Source: Sandaracinobacteroides sayramensis (GTDB lineage: Bacteria; Pseudomonadota; Alphaproteobacteria; Sphingomonadales; Sphingomonadaceae). From it: a stretch of DNA of 64,000 nucleotides. The notes under the pieces were generated by a model, which worked only from the letters and a program-made list of their open reading frames with translations, was not told where the DNA came from and did no database searches. The stretch lies in NCBI RefSeq assembly GCF_022014495.1, contig NZ_JAKLSQ010000001.1, positions 286,739 through 350,738 of the forward strand, written 5' to 3'. Position 1 is the stretch's first letter, and every line of letters starts with the position of its first letter. Positions 54,680 to 63,876 of the stretch are shown here, in pieces. A program made the position numbers and the translations under genes.

Positions 54680-54991
54680 TCAGGGATCGGGATTCATTCG
54701 AAACGTAATCTCCTTAAATCCCGCTCGCTGCAAATTGAAAATCACGCTACTAAGGCATCTATACTCTACTTGATCCGAAAGACTGACAAGAACAGCCCGA
54801 TGATCGTGACGCAGCCGTATAAACTGCTCTAAAGCAGCCTCATGCTCAATTGTCCTCCCATTAGAGATTATGCGGCAAGAACTCCCTTCCCACTGCTCTA
54901 CATCAACCAGAAGTTGTGGTTTCAACGCAGTGGCGCAACTTACTGTCATCGCAATAGAAGCAAATAATATTACAGCAAGACACGGGTGCAT
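54680..54991 (-). CDS. ExbD C-terminal-like small exported protein, orphan
   Basis: 103 residues. A signal peptide or membrane segment (MHPCLAVILFASIAMTVSCATA) is followed by a domain that resembles the periplasmic domain of ExbD/TolR: FIRLRHDHRAVLVSLSDQVEYRCLSSVIFNLQRAGFKEITFRMNP. No ExbB or TonB gene is adjacent. The coding stretch is clearly AT-richer than its neighbours (for example AAATTGAAAATCACGC), which suggests recent acquisition. The start at 54991 is preferred; 55018 would add nine residues. Confidence 0.6.
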   Translation of the reverse strand: MHPCLAVILFASIAMTVSCATALKPQLLVDVEQWEGSSCRIISNGRTIEHEAALEQFIRLRHDHRAVLVSLSDQVEYRCLSSVIFNLQRAGFKEITFRMNPDP

Positions 54992-55045
54992 TACCGCAGG
55001 CCACCTTTCATCGAGCACGACAGTCTTGCTCGCAGCTTCCTCTAT

Positions 55046-56188
55046 CTAATCGGTCAACTCGTCCCAAGCCCCCTTCAGCCGGTCGAAGAAGCCCTTAGCC
55101 TTCGGGCAGGCCTCATGCCCGGAAGTTCCGCGAAACTCCTCCAGCAGTTCCTTCTGCCGCGCGGACAATTTCGTGGGCGTTTCCAGCTCCACCTGCACCA
55201 CCAGATCGCCGGCGCCATGGCCGTTCAGCGTCGGCATGCCGCGCCCGCGCACGCGGAACTGCCGGCCGGACTGGGTGCCCGCCGGCACCTTCACATCCAC
55301 CGGCAGCTTGTCGAGGCCGGGGATGTGGATTTCGCCGCCAAGCGCCGCGTCGACGAAGCTCATCGGCACCTGCGCGAACAAGGTCGTCCCGTCCCGCTTC
55401 CAGATCGGGTGCGGCTTCATGTGGATGAAGATGTAGAGGTCGCCGGCCTCGCCGCCGCGCGGCCCCGCCTCGCCCTCACCGGCCAGGCGGATTCGCGTGC
55501 CGCTGTCGACGCCCTTCGGGATCTTCACCTTCAGCGTCTTGCGCCGCTCCACCCGGCCCTCGCCATGGCAATGCTCGCACGGGTCGGAAATGACCGAGCC
55601 GGAGCCATGGCATTGCGGGCAGGTGCGCTCGACGATGAACATGCCGTTCTGCATGCGCACCTGTCCGCGCCCGCCGCAGGTGGAGCAGGCCTGCGCCCGC
55701 GAGCCAGGCTTGCCGCCGGTGCCGACGCAATGGTCGCAGGTGACCGCGACATCCAGATCGACGTCCGCCTCGCCGCCCTGGAAGGCGTCCTCGAAGCTCA
55801 CCTGAAGGTCGTAGCGCAGATCCGCGCCGCGTTGCGGGCCGGAACGGCGGCCGCGCGCCGCGCCGCCGCCCATGAACTGGTCGAAAATATCGGAGAAGAT
55901 GTCGGAGAAGGGGGCGCCATCGCCGAACGGATTGCCGCCGGCGCCGTTGCCCGCCCCGCCGCGCACGCCGGCATGGCCGAGGCGGTCGTAAGTGGCGCGC
56001 TTCTGCGGGTCGGACAGCACGCCATAGGCCTCGCTGATGGCCTTGAAACGCGCCTCCGCATCGCTGTCGCCGGGATTCTTGTCCGGGTGCCAGCGCATGG
56101 CGAGCTTGCGGTAGGCCGTCTTCAGGGTGCTGTCGTCGCAGCCCTTCTGCACTTCCAGCAGCTCATAATAATCGACTTCGGTGTACAT
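55046..56188 (-). CDS. dnaJ: Chaperone protein DnaJ
   Basis: Co-chaperone that delivers clients to DnaK. 380 residues: a J domain with MRWHPDKNPGDSDAEARF (HPD at about 33-35), a Gly-rich linker (GAGNGAGGNPFGDG), four CxxCxGxG zinc motifs (CDHCVGTG, CSTCGGRG, CPQCHGSG, CEHCHGEG) and the client-binding C-domains. It lies 55 bp after the dnaK stop in the same direction. The ATG has no strong ribosome site visible beyond GAAGGCTCGTCGGG. Confidence 0.97.
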   Translation of the reverse strand: MYTEVDYYELLEVQKGCDDSTLKTAYRKLAMRWHPDKNPGDSDAEARFKAISEAYGVLSDPQKRATYDRLGHAGVRGGAGNGAGGNPFGDGAPFSDIFSDIFDQFMGGGAARGRRSGPQRGADLRYDLQVSFEDAFQGGEADVDLDVAVTCDHCVGTGGKPGSRAQACSTCGGRGQVRMQNGMFIVERTCPQCHGSGSVISDPCEHCHGEGRVERRKTLKVKIPKGVDSGTRIRLAGEGEAGPRGGEAGDLYIFIHMKPHPIWKRDGTTLFAQVPMSFVDAALGGEIHIPGLDKLPVDVKVPAGTQSGRQFRVRGRGMPTLNGHGAGDLVVQVELETPTKLSARQKELLEEFRGTSGHEACPKAKGFFDRLKGAWDELTD

Positions 56189-56243
56189 ACCCGACGAGCC
56201 TTCGCAAGAAGGGGCCGGAGATCAGACTCCGGCCCGCATTTGA

Positions 56244-58151
56244 TCACTTCTTGCTGTCGTCCACTTCGGTGAAGTCGGCATCGACCACATCGTCGGCCGG
56301 CTTCGCCTCGGCGGCGGCGTCGCCGCCTTCGGCGGTCTTCGCCTGCTCGGCGGCATAGACCGCTTCGCCCAGCTTCATCGCCACCTGCGCCAGCGCCTGC
56401 GACTTCTGGCTGATCTGCTCCGGGTCGCCGGAATCGAGAACCGCCTTCACATCGGCGATCGCGGTCTCGATGGAAGCCTTGGTCTCGGCATCCACCTTGT
56501 CGCCATGCTCGGCGAGCTGGCGCTCGGTCGCGTGCACCAGCCCGTCGGCCTGGTTGCGCGCTTCGGCCGCCTCGCGGCGCTTCTTGTCCTCGGCCGAGAA
56601 TTGCTCGGCCTCCTTCACCATCTTCTCGATATCGTCCTTGTTGAGGCCGCCCGAGGGCTGGATCTTGATCTGCTGCTCCTTGCCGGTGCCCTTGTCCTTC
56701 GCCGTCACGGAAACGAGGCCGTTGGCGTCGATATCGAAGGTCACTTCGATCTGCGGCACGCCGCGCGGGGCCGACGGGATGCCGACGAGGTCGAAATTGC
56801 CCAGCAGCTTGTTGTCGGCCGCCATTTCCCGCTCGCCCTGGAAGACGCGGATGGTGACAGCCGACTGGTTGTCGTCGGCGGTGCTGAACGTCTGCGACTT
56901 CTTGGTGGGGATCGTCGTGTTGCGGTCGATCATGCGGGTGAAGACGCCGCCCAGCGTCTCGATGCCCAGCGAAAGCGGGGTCACGTCCAGCAGCAGCACG
57001 TCCTTCACGTCGCCCTGCAGCACGCCGGCCTGGATGGCGGCGCCCATGGCGACCACTTCATCCGGGTTCACCGAAGTGTTCGGCTCCTTGCCGAACAGGT
57101 CCTTCACGAATGCGCGCACGCGCGGCATGCGGGTCATGCCGCCCACGAGGACGACCTCGTCGATCTCGCTCGCCTTCACGCCGGCTTCGTTCATCGCGTC
57201 GACGCAGGGCTTGCGGGTGCGCTCGATCAGGTCGATCACCAGCTTCTCGAGGTCGGCGCGGCTGATCGACCGCACGAGGTGCTTCGGCCCGGTGGCGTCG
57301 GCGGTGATGAAGGGCAGGTTCACTTCGGTGCTGGCGGACGAGGACAGCTCGATCTTCGCCTTTTCCGCCGCTTCCTTCAACCGCTGCAGCGCAAGCCGGT
57401 CGTTGCGCAGGTCGATGCCTTCGTCCTTCCTGAAGCCTTCGGCCAGATACTCGACGAGTTTCACGTCGAAATCCTCACCGCCGAGGAACGTGTCGCCGCT
57501 GGTCGACTTCACTTCGAACACGCCGTCGCCCAGTTCGAGGACGGAGACGTCGAAGGTGCCGCCGCCAAGGTCATAGACGGCGATGGTCTTCGCGGAGGTG
57601 TTCTTGTCGAGGCCATAGGCGAGCGCGGCCGCCGTCGGCTCGTTGATGATGCGCAGCACGTCGAGGCCGGCGATCTTGCCGGCGTCCTTCGTCGCCTGGC
57701 GCTGGGCGTCGTTGAAATAGGCGGGAACCGTGATGACGGCCTGCGTCACCGTTTCGCCGAGATAGCTTTCGGCGGTTTCCTTCATCTTCTGCAGGATGAA
57801 GGCGGAAATCTGCGAGGGGCTGTAATCCTTGCCGCCGGCCGACACCCAGGCGTCGCCGTTCGCACCCTTCACGATCTTGTAGGGGACGAGGCCGATGTCC
57901 TTCTGCGTCATCGGGTCGTCGAAACGCCGGCCGATCAGCCGCTTCACCGCGAACACGGTGTTTTCCGGGTTCGTCACCGCCTGGCGCTTGGCCGGCTGGC
58001 CAACGAGCCGCTCCCCGTCCTTGGTAAAGGCGACCTGCGACGGCGTGGTCCGCGCGCCTTCTGCATTTTCGATAACCTTGGGCGTTGCACCTTCCATCAC
58101 CGACACGCAGCTGTTGGTGGTGCCGAGGTCGATACCGATCACCTTCGCCAT
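56244..58151 (-). CDS. dnaK: Chaperone protein DnaK (Hsp70)
   Basis: Main ATP-driven chaperone. 635 residues: [75 protein letters not shown]; then the linker [18 protein letters not shown], the substrate domain and an acidic tail with [12 protein letters not shown]. The open frame extends to 58247, but [10 protein letters not shown] at 58151 is the universal start. Followed by dnaJ. The upstream promoter region resembles the heat-shock type. Confidence 0.98.
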   Translation of the reverse strand: MAKVIGIDLGTTNSCVSVMEGATPKVIENAEGARTTPSQVAFTKDGERLVGQPAKRQAVTNPENTVFAVKRLIGRRFDDPMTQKDIGLVPYKIVKGANGDAWVSAGGKDYSPSQISAFILQKMKETAESYLGETVTQAVITVPAYFNDAQRQATKDAGKIAGLDVLRIINEPTAAALAYGLDKNTSAKTIAVYDLGGGTFDVSVLELGDGVFEVKSTSGDTFLGGEDFDVKLVEYLAEGFRKDEGIDLRNDRLALQRLKEAAEKAKIELSSSASTEVNLPFITADATGPKHLVRSISRADLEKLVIDLIERTRKPCVDAMNEAGVKASEIDEVVLVGGMTRMPRVRAFVKDLFGKEPNTSVNPDEVVAMGAAIQAGVLQGDVKDVLLLDVTPLSLGIETLGGVFTRMIDRNTTIPTKKSQTFSTADDNQSAVTIRVFQGEREMAADNKLLGNFDLVGIPSAPRGVPQIEVTFDIDANGLVSVTAKDKGTGKEQQIKIQPSGGLNKDDIEKMVKEAEQFSAEDKKRREAAEARNQADGLVHATERQLAEHGDKVDAETKASIETAIADVKAVLDSGDPEQISQKSQALAQVAMKLGEAVYAAEQAKTAEGGDAAAEAKPADDVVDADFTEVDDSKK

Positions 58152-58245
58152 ATTCGTCCTTGCCTGTTTCACGCCGGAAAACGCCCGGCGCACCTTTCGC
58201 TTGAGATTCTGTCCGGAAACCCGAAGGCTTCCATGTCCGTTCGGC

Positions 58246-58273
58246 ATATAGGTGGATGAAAGCCGGCATCAAT
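58246..58273 (-). promoter_or_regulatory. Candidate heat-shock (RpoH) promoter of dnaK
   Basis: On the minus strand CCTATAT (58246-58252) fits the alphaproteobacterial RpoH -10 (CYTATNT). ATTGAT (58268-58273) lies 15 bp upstream as a -35. It would start transcription near 58240, leaving a leader of about 90 nt. No CIRCE-type repeat (TTAGCACTC and its complement) was found. Confidence 0.42.
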
Positions 58274-58389
58274 GGCGAATCCGCGCTTTTCGATTTCATT
58301 CATGGCCGGGCAAGCTCGTCTGTTGCAGCCACGCACCGCCAGAGAGTAGAGGTTCGCCGGACCCGATCCAGCCCGACGCGACAGGAAAC

Positions 58390-58875
58390 ATGCCCATGCT
58401 GCGCACCCTTGCCATTTCCGCCCTTCTTTTGAGCCCCCTGCCGGCGATCGCCCAGCATTCCGAGGCAAAATACACGACACCGCATGTGATGGACGCCTGG
58501 GTCCGCCTTCCGGCGGCGGCCGGACGCCCCGCCGGCGGCTACTTCCTGGCGCATGGCACCGCGGCCGCCGACGCGCTGGTGGGGGTCACCTCGCCCAAGG
58601 CCGAGCGGATCGAGCTGCATTCCATGGTGAACGAGGGCGGAGTGATGAAGATGCGCGCCGAGCCGAGCTTCGCCCTCCCCGCCAGGGGCGAGCTGAAGTT
58701 CGCGCCGGGCGGCAGCCACCTGATGCTCTTCGGCCTTTCCGCCGGGGTGAAGCCCGGCGACCGAATCCCGCTCACCTTCAGCTTCCAGTCGGGCGCCAAG
58801 GTGACGATCGACGCCGAGGCGCGCGCCGTCAACAGCCCGGCCGCGAAGCCGGCGGGGTCCGCGCATCAGCACTGA
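58390..58875 (+). CDS. PCuAC-family copper chaperone
   Basis: 161 residues. A signal peptide (LRTLAISALLLSPLPAIAQ) is followed by the PCuA(C) domain, with HSMVNEGGVMKMR and GGSHLMLFGLSAGV holding the H-M and H-x-M ligands that bind Cu(I) for cytochrome oxidase assembly. Ends in GSAHQH. Either ATG at 58390 or 58396 may start it; AGGAA sits before both. Divergent from dnaK. Its stop lies in the same region where the metalloprotease-like frame begins. Confidence 0.9.
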   Translation: MPMLRTLAISALLLSPLPAIAQHSEAKYTTPHVMDAWVRLPAAAGRPAGGYFLAHGTAAADALVGVTSPKAERIELHSMVNEGGVMKMRAEPSFALPARGELKFAPGGSHLMLFGLSAGVKPGDRIPLTFSFQSGAKVTIDAEARAVNSPAAKPAGSAHQH

Positions 58876-58981
58876 TTCCCGCAGCCGCGCGCTGACACAG
58901 GGCGAGCGGCAACTGGTCGCGCGCGTCTTCGGCGACGCCGTCGACTGCGCGCCCGTCCGCATCCACCATCTGAAATGGTGG

Positions 58982-59401
58982 ATGTGGCAGCCGGCCTGGG
59001 TGACCATGGCCCCGGACGGGCATTTGTGGTTCCACCCCAATGGCGACATCTGGAGCGCGGACTTCAGCGCCGAATCCGTCTGGCTGCGGGCGCATTTCGT
59101 GCATGAGATGGTGCATGTCTGGCAGCACCAGCAGGGCATGAACCTGCTGCTGAAACGCCCGCCCTTCGCGCACTATTCCTATCTGCCGCTGAAGCCGGGC
59201 AAGCCCTTCAGCCGCTACGGCATCGAGCAGCAGGCGGAAATCGTGAAGGACGCCTGGCTGCTCGCCGAAGGGGTGCGGCTGAAAGGCCGTCCGCCGCTTG
59301 CGGCTTATTGCGCGCTGCTGCCGTTCAGGCCGGGAATCAGGGGAAGCTTCGCGAATGTGGGCCCGGTCAGCATCATCGATCGTTCGGCCGAGGCATCGTA
59401 G
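58982..59401 (+). CDS. Vgr-related HExxH-like protein (start uncertain)
   Basis: 139 residues from the first ATG. It contains HEMVHVWQHQQGMNLLLKR, a zincin-like HExxH, and YGIEQQAEIVKDAWLLAEGVRLKG; similar proteins in sphingomonads are annotated vgr-related, role unknown. The same frame has conserved-looking sequence upstream (LTQGERQLVARVFGDAVDCAPVRIHHLKWWM, from 58892), but there is no ATG, GTG or TTG between the stop at 58802 and 58982. A CTG at 58892 or another non-ATG start is likely. The end runs 97 bp into the convergent gene. Confidence 0.7.
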   Translation: MWQPAWVTMAPDGHLWFHPNGDIWSADFSAESVWLRAHFVHEMVHVWQHQQGMNLLLKRPPFAHYSYLPLKPGKPFSRYGIEQQAEIVKDAWLLAEGVRLKGRPPLAAYCALLPFRPGIRGSFANVGPVSIIDRSAEAS

Positions 59402-59679
59402 ATCTTAAGGTCGACCGACCAGATCGCCTCTCCGAAATTCTCGACGAAAGCCAACATGTGCGGCGACTCCGCATGGCACTGCATGTCGGCCTCGCTGGCC
59501 CAGCGCTCGGCGAAGGTGATAACGGCCGGGAAACCGTCACCGCCTTCGGATTCGATGGCCGCGCTGTAGGACAGACAGCCGGACTCGTCGAAGGTGCAGC
59601 GCATGATGTCCCGCAGCACGGGCCGAAGCGCCTGCAATTGCGCCGGATCGACTTCGGCGCGCCCCAAGGCGATGATCAT
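59305..59679 (-). CDS. Putative quinol monooxygenase (ABM domain)
   Basis: 124 residues with the dimeric alpha-beta barrel ABM fold: RAEVDPAQLQALRPVLRDIMRCTFDESGCLSYSAAIE, VITFAERWASEADMQCHAESPHMLAFVENFG, VDLKIYD. Related enzymes oxidise quinols without metal or cofactor; many are uncharacterised. The ATG at 59679 overlaps the grpE stop by 4 bp, so it is translated with grpE. Its 3' end runs antisense into the vgr-related gene (59305-59401). Confidence 0.86.
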   Translation of the reverse strand: MIIALGRAEVDPAQLQALRPVLRDIMRCTFDESGCLSYSAAIESEGGDGFPAVITFAERWASEADMQCHAESPHMLAFVENFGEAIWSVDLKIYDASAERSMMLTGPTFAKLPLIPGLNGSSAQ

Positions 59680-60203
59680 GCGGCCGTCTCGCTCTTGGCC
59701 TTGGCGACGGTGACGAGCGCCGGACGCAGCAGCCGCTCCTTCAGCGTCCACCCCGGCTGCAGTTCGGAAACCACCGTGCCCGGCTCGGCGTCGGCTTCCA
59801 CTTCCACCATCGCCTGATGCGCGTTGGGGTCGAGCGGCAGGCCGACGGCCGGCACCCGCTTGATCCCATGGCGCTCGAAGATGGAGACCAGCTCGCGCTG
59901 GGTCGCCTCGATTCCGGTGCGAAGCCCGTCCGCCGCCTCGGCCGGCAGCGATTCGAGCGCGCGGGCGAGATTGTCGGCCACCGTCAGCATGTCGCGGGCG
60001 AAACCGGCGGCGGCGAACTGCACCGCATCCGCCTTGTCGCGCTCCAGCCGGCGGCGGGTGTTCTCCGCCTCGGCGGCCATCCTCAGCGCCCGGTCGCGCT
60101 CGGCGTCGCGCTCGGTCACCAGCGCCACGATTTCCGCCCGCGCGGCGGCGAGTTCGTCTTCCAGTGAAATTTCTGCGCCGTTTTCCGGCGTTTCGGCTGT
60201 CAT
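59676..60203 (-). CDS. grpE: Nucleotide exchange factor GrpE
   Basis: Exchanges ADP on DnaK. 175 residues: an acidic N-terminal coiled coil (SLEDELAAARAEIVALVTERDAERDRALRMAAEAENTRRRLERDK) and the conserved beta-domain (RHGIKRVPAVGLPLDPNAHQAMVEVEADAEPGTVVSELQPGWTLKERLLRPALVTVAK). The ATG at 60203 overlaps the hrcA stop by 4 bp; the open frame upstream is a shadow of hrcA. Co-transcribed with hrcA and the ABM gene. Confidence 0.95.
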   Translation of the reverse strand: MTAETPENGAEISLEDELAAARAEIVALVTERDAERDRALRMAAEAENTRRRLERDKADAVQFAAAGFARDMLTVADNLARALESLPAEAADGLRTGIEATQRELVSIFERHGIKRVPAVGLPLDPNAHQAMVEVEADAEPGTVVSELQPGWTLKERLLRPALVTVAKAKSETAA

Positions 60204-61243
60204 GCCATCAACCTCGACAATCTGTTTGCAGTGAAATCCACCATGGGGACGACGCGCGCATAGTTCAACCGCGTCGGGCCGATAACCCCCACCACCCCGA
60301 TCACCCGGCCGTCCGCGCCGCGATAGGGGGCGGCGATCACGCTGGAGCCGGAAAGCGCGAACTGCCGCGTTTCCGCGCCGATGAAGATGCGCAGCGCCTC
60401 CGCCGACCGCGCCTCGTCCAGCAAACGGGCGAGCTCGGCCTTCTCCTCCAGCTCCTCCAGCAGCGCCCGCGCCCGGTCGAGATCGGCCGAATCGAGGAGA
60501 TGCGCCTGCCCGCGCACGATCAGCACCGGCCGCGCCCCGTCGCTGGACCAGCTTGCCAGCCCTTCCGCCACCAGCCCAGCGGTCAGCCGGTCGAGCTCCG
60601 CCCGGTCGGTCAGCATTTCCGCCTGCAACCGCTCCACCGCATCGGCAAGCGTCAGGCCAGAAAGCCGCGCGTTCACATAATTCTGCGCCTGCTCCAGCGC
60701 CTGCGGCGGCACATCCTCGGGCAGCGCCATCACCCGGTTCTCGATGCTGCCGTCCGCCCCCACCAGCACCGCCAGCGCCCGGCCCCGGCCGAGCGGCACC
60801 AGGTTGAGCTGGCGGATGATAGCCTCGGAACGCGGCGCCGCCACCACCGCCGCGCATTGTGCCAGCCCGGACAGCGCCGCCGTGGTGCGCGTCAGCACAT
60901 CCTCGAGGCTGGCGCCCGAACGCGCGGCCTCCGCCTCGATCGCCGCGATCTCCTCGGCGCTGGGGGAGGCGGCCTGCATCATCCCGTCCACGAACAGCCG
61001 CAGCCCCTGCTCGGTCGGCACCCGGCCGGCGGAAGTGTGCGGCGCCGCCAGCAGCCCCAGTTCCTCCAGATCCTGCATGACGTTGCGGATGGAGGCGGGC
61101 GAAAGCTGCAACTCGCCGGTGCGCGAAAGCGTGCGCGAGCCGACCGGCGCCCCGGTCGTCAGGTAACTGTCGACGATGTCGCGGAAGATGGTGCGCGCGC
61201 GGTCCGAAAGCTGCGAGACGCTGATGGCGGAAGCTTCGACCAT
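60200..61243 (-). CDS. hrcA: Heat-inducible transcription repressor HrcA
   Basis: 347 residues. The N-terminal winged helix has LSDRARTIFRDIVDSYLTTGAPVGSRTLSRTGELQLSPASIRNVMQDLEELGLLAAPHTSAGRVPTEQGLRLFVD. This is followed by a GAF-like domain and a central insertion. It represses by binding CIRCE, helped by GroEL. No CIRCE site was found in the window, so its target, probably groESL, is elsewhere. Divergent from rph with a 112-bp spacer. Confidence 0.96.
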   Translation of the reverse strand: MVEASAISVSQLSDRARTIFRDIVDSYLTTGAPVGSRTLSRTGELQLSPASIRNVMQDLEELGLLAAPHTSAGRVPTEQGLRLFVDGMMQAASPSAEEIAAIEAEAARSGASLEDVLTRTTAALSGLAQCAAVVAAPRSEAIIRQLNLVPLGRGRALAVLVGADGSIENRVMALPEDVPPQALEQAQNYVNARLSGLTLADAVERLQAEMLTDRAELDRLTAGLVAEGLASWSSDGARPVLIVRGQAHLLDSADLDRARALLEELEEKAELARLLDEARSAEALRIFIGAETRQFALSGSSVIAAPYRGADGRVIGVVGVIGPTRLNYARVVPMVDFTANRLSRLMA

Positions 61244-61355
61244 GGTGGAGCCAATCTAGGGGGGAAAGCCGCGCCGCTCAACCGCGACGCTTGGCAAGGC
61301 CCGCGCCCGCGCCTAAGCCCTGCTGCCAATACCCCACCGAACCAAAGGACAGGAT

Positions 61356-62072
61356 ATGCGCCCTTCGGGCCGTTCGCCGGACATGATGCGCGAAATCGCG
61401 ATGATTCCCAACTTCAACGCCCATGCCGAGGGTTCGTGCCTGGTGAAGTTCGGCCACACGCATGTGCTGGTGACCGCCAGCGTCGAGGAAAAGCTGCCGC
61501 CATGGATGCGCGGCAAGGGCGAAGGCTGGGTGACGGCGGAATATGGCATGCTGCCCCGCGCCACCCACACCCGCGGCAGCCGCGAGGCGGCCAAGGGCAA
61601 GCAATCCGGCCGCACGCAGGAAATCCAGCGGCTGATCGGCCGCTCCTTGCGCGCCGTCACCGACCTGAAGGCGCTGGGCGAGCGGCAGATCACGCTCGAC
61701 TGCGACGTGCTGCAGGCCGATGGCGGCACCCGCACGGCGGCCATTTCCGGCGCCTGGGTGGCGCTGCGGCTGGCGCTGGACGCAATCCACAAGGCTAGCC
61801 CGTTCGAGATCGACCCGCTGGCCAACCAGGTCGCGGCCGTCTCCTGCGGCATCTACGAAGGCACGCCGGTGCTGGACCTCGATTATGATGAGGATTCGGT
61901 CGCCCATACCGATGGCAATTTCGTCCTGACCTCGACCGGCGCGCTGGTGGAAATCCAGGCGACGGCCGAAGGCGCGGTGTTCGACGAGGAAGCCCTGCTG
62001 CGCCTGCTGCGGCTGTCGCGCATCGGCACGGACGCCATCTTCGCGAAGCAGCGGGAAGCGACCGGCCGGTGA
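61356..62072 (+). CDS. rph: Ribonuclease PH
   Basis: Phosphate-dependent 3' exonuclease that trims tRNA precursors. 238 residues: [78 protein letters not shown], which covers the phosphate and RNA-binding Arg residues, and [33 protein letters not shown] for the catalytic Asp. AAAGGACAGGAT precedes the ATG. Overlaps rdgB by 4 bp (GTGA). Confidence 0.97.
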   Translation: MRPSGRSPDMMREIAMIPNFNAHAEGSCLVKFGHTHVLVTASVEEKLPPWMRGKGEGWVTAEYGMLPRATHTRGSREAAKGKQSGRTQEIQRLIGRSLRAVTDLKALGERQITLDCDVLQADGGTRTAAISGAWVALRLALDAIHKASPFEIDPLANQVAAVSCGIYEGTPVLDLDYDEDSVAHTDGNFVLTSTGALVEIQATAEGAVFDEEALLRLLRLSRIGTDAIFAKQREATGR

Positions 62073-62680
62073 TCGGCAGGATCGGCCCGAAGCTCGTCCT
62101 TGCCAGCCACAACAAGGGCAAGCTGAAGGAAATCGCCGAACTGCTGGCGCCCTTCGGGATCGAGGCGGTGCCGGCCTCGGAATTCGGCCTGCCCGAGCCG
62201 GAGGAGACGGAGGACAGCTTCGCCGGCAACGCGCTGCTGAAGGCGCGCTTCGCGGCGAAGGGCTCGGGCCTGCCCGCCCTTTCCGACGACAGCGGCCTTT
62301 GCGTGGAGGCGCTGGGCGGCGAGCCTGGCGTCTACACCGCCGACTGGGCCGAGACCGGGAACGGCCGCGACTGGCTGCTGGCCATGACCAAGGTGGAGGA
62401 CAGGCTTCAGGCCCTCGGCCCCGATGCGTCGCGCGCGGCCGAATTCGTCTGCGTGCTGGCGCTGGTCTGGCCGGACGGGCGGGAAGAGACGTTCGAGGGC
62501 CGGGTGGCGGGAACACTCGCCTGGCCGCCGCGCGGCGAAATGGGCTTCGGCTATGATCCGGTGTTCGTGCCCGAAGGCCACCGCCAGAGCTTCGCCGAAC
62601 TGGACCCGGCCGAAAAAAAGGCGATCAGCCACCGCGCCCAGGCATTCGCCAAGTTGAAGGCGGCGCTGGGGGCCGCATGA
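62069..62680 (+). CDS. rdgB: XTP/dITP pyrophosphatase (RdgB/HAM1)
   Basis: Removes non-canonical purine triphosphates such as ITP. 203 residues with [63 protein letters not shown] and [13 protein letters not shown]. The GTG at 62069 overlaps the rph stop. Its end overlaps hemW (ATGA). Together with rph and hemW it forms an order that is common in alphaproteobacteria. Confidence 0.96.
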   Translation: MIGRIGPKLVLASHNKGKLKEIAELLAPFGIEAVPASEFGLPEPEETEDSFAGNALLKARFAAKGSGLPALSDDSGLCVEALGGEPGVYTADWAETGNGRDWLLAMTKVEDRLQALGPDASRAAEFVCVLALVWPDGREETFEGRVAGTLAWPPRGEMGFGYDPVFVPEGHRQSFAELDPAEKKAISHRAQAFAKLKAALGAA

Positions 62681-63843
62681 GCGGCGACATCGCCCTCTAT
62701 GTCCATTGGCCCTTCTGCGTCACCAAATGCCCCTATTGCGACTTCAACAGCCATGTGCGCGAGCGGGTGGACCAGTCCCGCTGGCGCGACGCCTTATTGG
62801 CCGACCTCCGGCATGAAGCCGCGCTGACCGGCGGGCAGAAGCTGGTTTCCATCTTCTTCGGCGGCGGCACGCCTTCGCTGATGGAACCGGCGACCGCCGA
62901 GGCGCTCATCGCCGAAGCGCTCCGCCTCTGGCCCGCCGCCGCCGATCCTGAAATCACGCTGGAAGCCAACCCCTCCTCGGTGGAAGCGGCCCGCTTCGCC
63001 GATTTCGCCGCCGCCGGCGTCAACCGCGTCTCGCTGGGCCTTCAGGCGCTGGACGACGCGGCGCTGAAGCTGCTCGGGCGGCCGCACGACCTGGCACAGG
63101 GGCTGGCGGCGCTCGACACCGCGCAGGCGCATTTCCCGCGCGTCAGCTTCGACCTGATCCACACGCGCCCCGGCCAGACGTCGGTCGAATGGGAAACGGA
63201 ACTGGCGCGCGCCCTGTCCTTCGGGACCGAGCACCTGTCCGCCTACCAGCTCACCATAGAACCGGGCACGCGCTTCCATACGCTGGCAGCCAAGGGCCTC
63301 CTTACCCTGCCGGACGAGGAGGAGGCCGCGACCATGTTCGACCTGACCGGCGAACTCTGCGCCGCCGCCGGGCTGCCGCTCTATGAAATCTCCAACCACG
63401 CCCGGCCCGGCGCGGAGAGCCGCCACAACCTGCAATATTGGACCTATGGCGACTATGCCGGCATCGGCCCCGGCGCGCACGGACGGCGCGGCGGCCTTGC
63501 CACCACGCGGATCCGCCGCCCGGAAAGCTGGCTGGAAGCGGTATCGGCCCGTGGCCACGGGCTGGAGGCGGAAGAGGCCATAGACCGTTCGGCGGCAGCC
63601 GAGGAGGCGCTGTTGATGGGCTTGCGGCTGGTGCGTGGAATCGAGCCGGCGCATTTCGAGGCGCGCACGGGCCTGCCTCTCGATTCGGTCGCCGAGCCGC
63701 AAGCCCGCGCCCGGCTGCAGGCGATGGGCCTGCTGGAGCCCGGGCTGCGCCTCAGAACCACCGAGGCCGGGCGGCCGTTGACGAACCGCTTGCTGGTCGA
63801 GCTGGTTTCCGGGCTTGAATCCGCCGCCGGGCATGCCAAGTAG
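62677..63843 (+). CDS. hemW: Heme chaperone HemW (radical SAM, coproporphyrinogen oxidase-like)
   Basis: 388 residues. The radical SAM cluster motif is [14 protein letters not shown] (C-x3-C-x2-C) near residue 18, followed by [53 protein letters not shown], and a C-terminal HemN-type domain with [34 protein letters not shown]. Members without the extra HemN Cys act in heme delivery rather than porphyrin synthesis. Starts in the rdgB stop. Confidence 0.95.
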   Translation: MSGDIALYVHWPFCVTKCPYCDFNSHVRERVDQSRWRDALLADLRHEAALTGGQKLVSIFFGGGTPSLMEPATAEALIAEALRLWPAAADPEITLEANPSSVEAARFADFAAAGVNRVSLGLQALDDAALKLLGRPHDLAQGLAALDTAQAHFPRVSFDLIHTRPGQTSVEWETELARALSFGTEHLSAYQLTIEPGTRFHTLAAKGLLTLPDEEEAATMFDLTGELCAAAGLPLYEISNHARPGAESRHNLQYWTYGDYAGIGPGAHGRRGGLATTRIRRPESWLEAVSARGHGLEAEEAIDRSAAAEEALLMGLRLVRGIEPAHFEARTGLPLDSVAEPQARARLQAMGLLEPGLRLRTTEAGRPLTNRLLVELVSGLESAAGHAK

Positions 63844-63876
63844 CAGCTATCGAACCGGGCCAAGATCGGAGGCAGC

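Noticed and set aside
58152-58390. A CIRCE operator near dnaK or hrcA
   Set aside because: No TTAGCACTC with its inverted copy was found here or at 61244-61355; only an RpoH-like promoter is visible.
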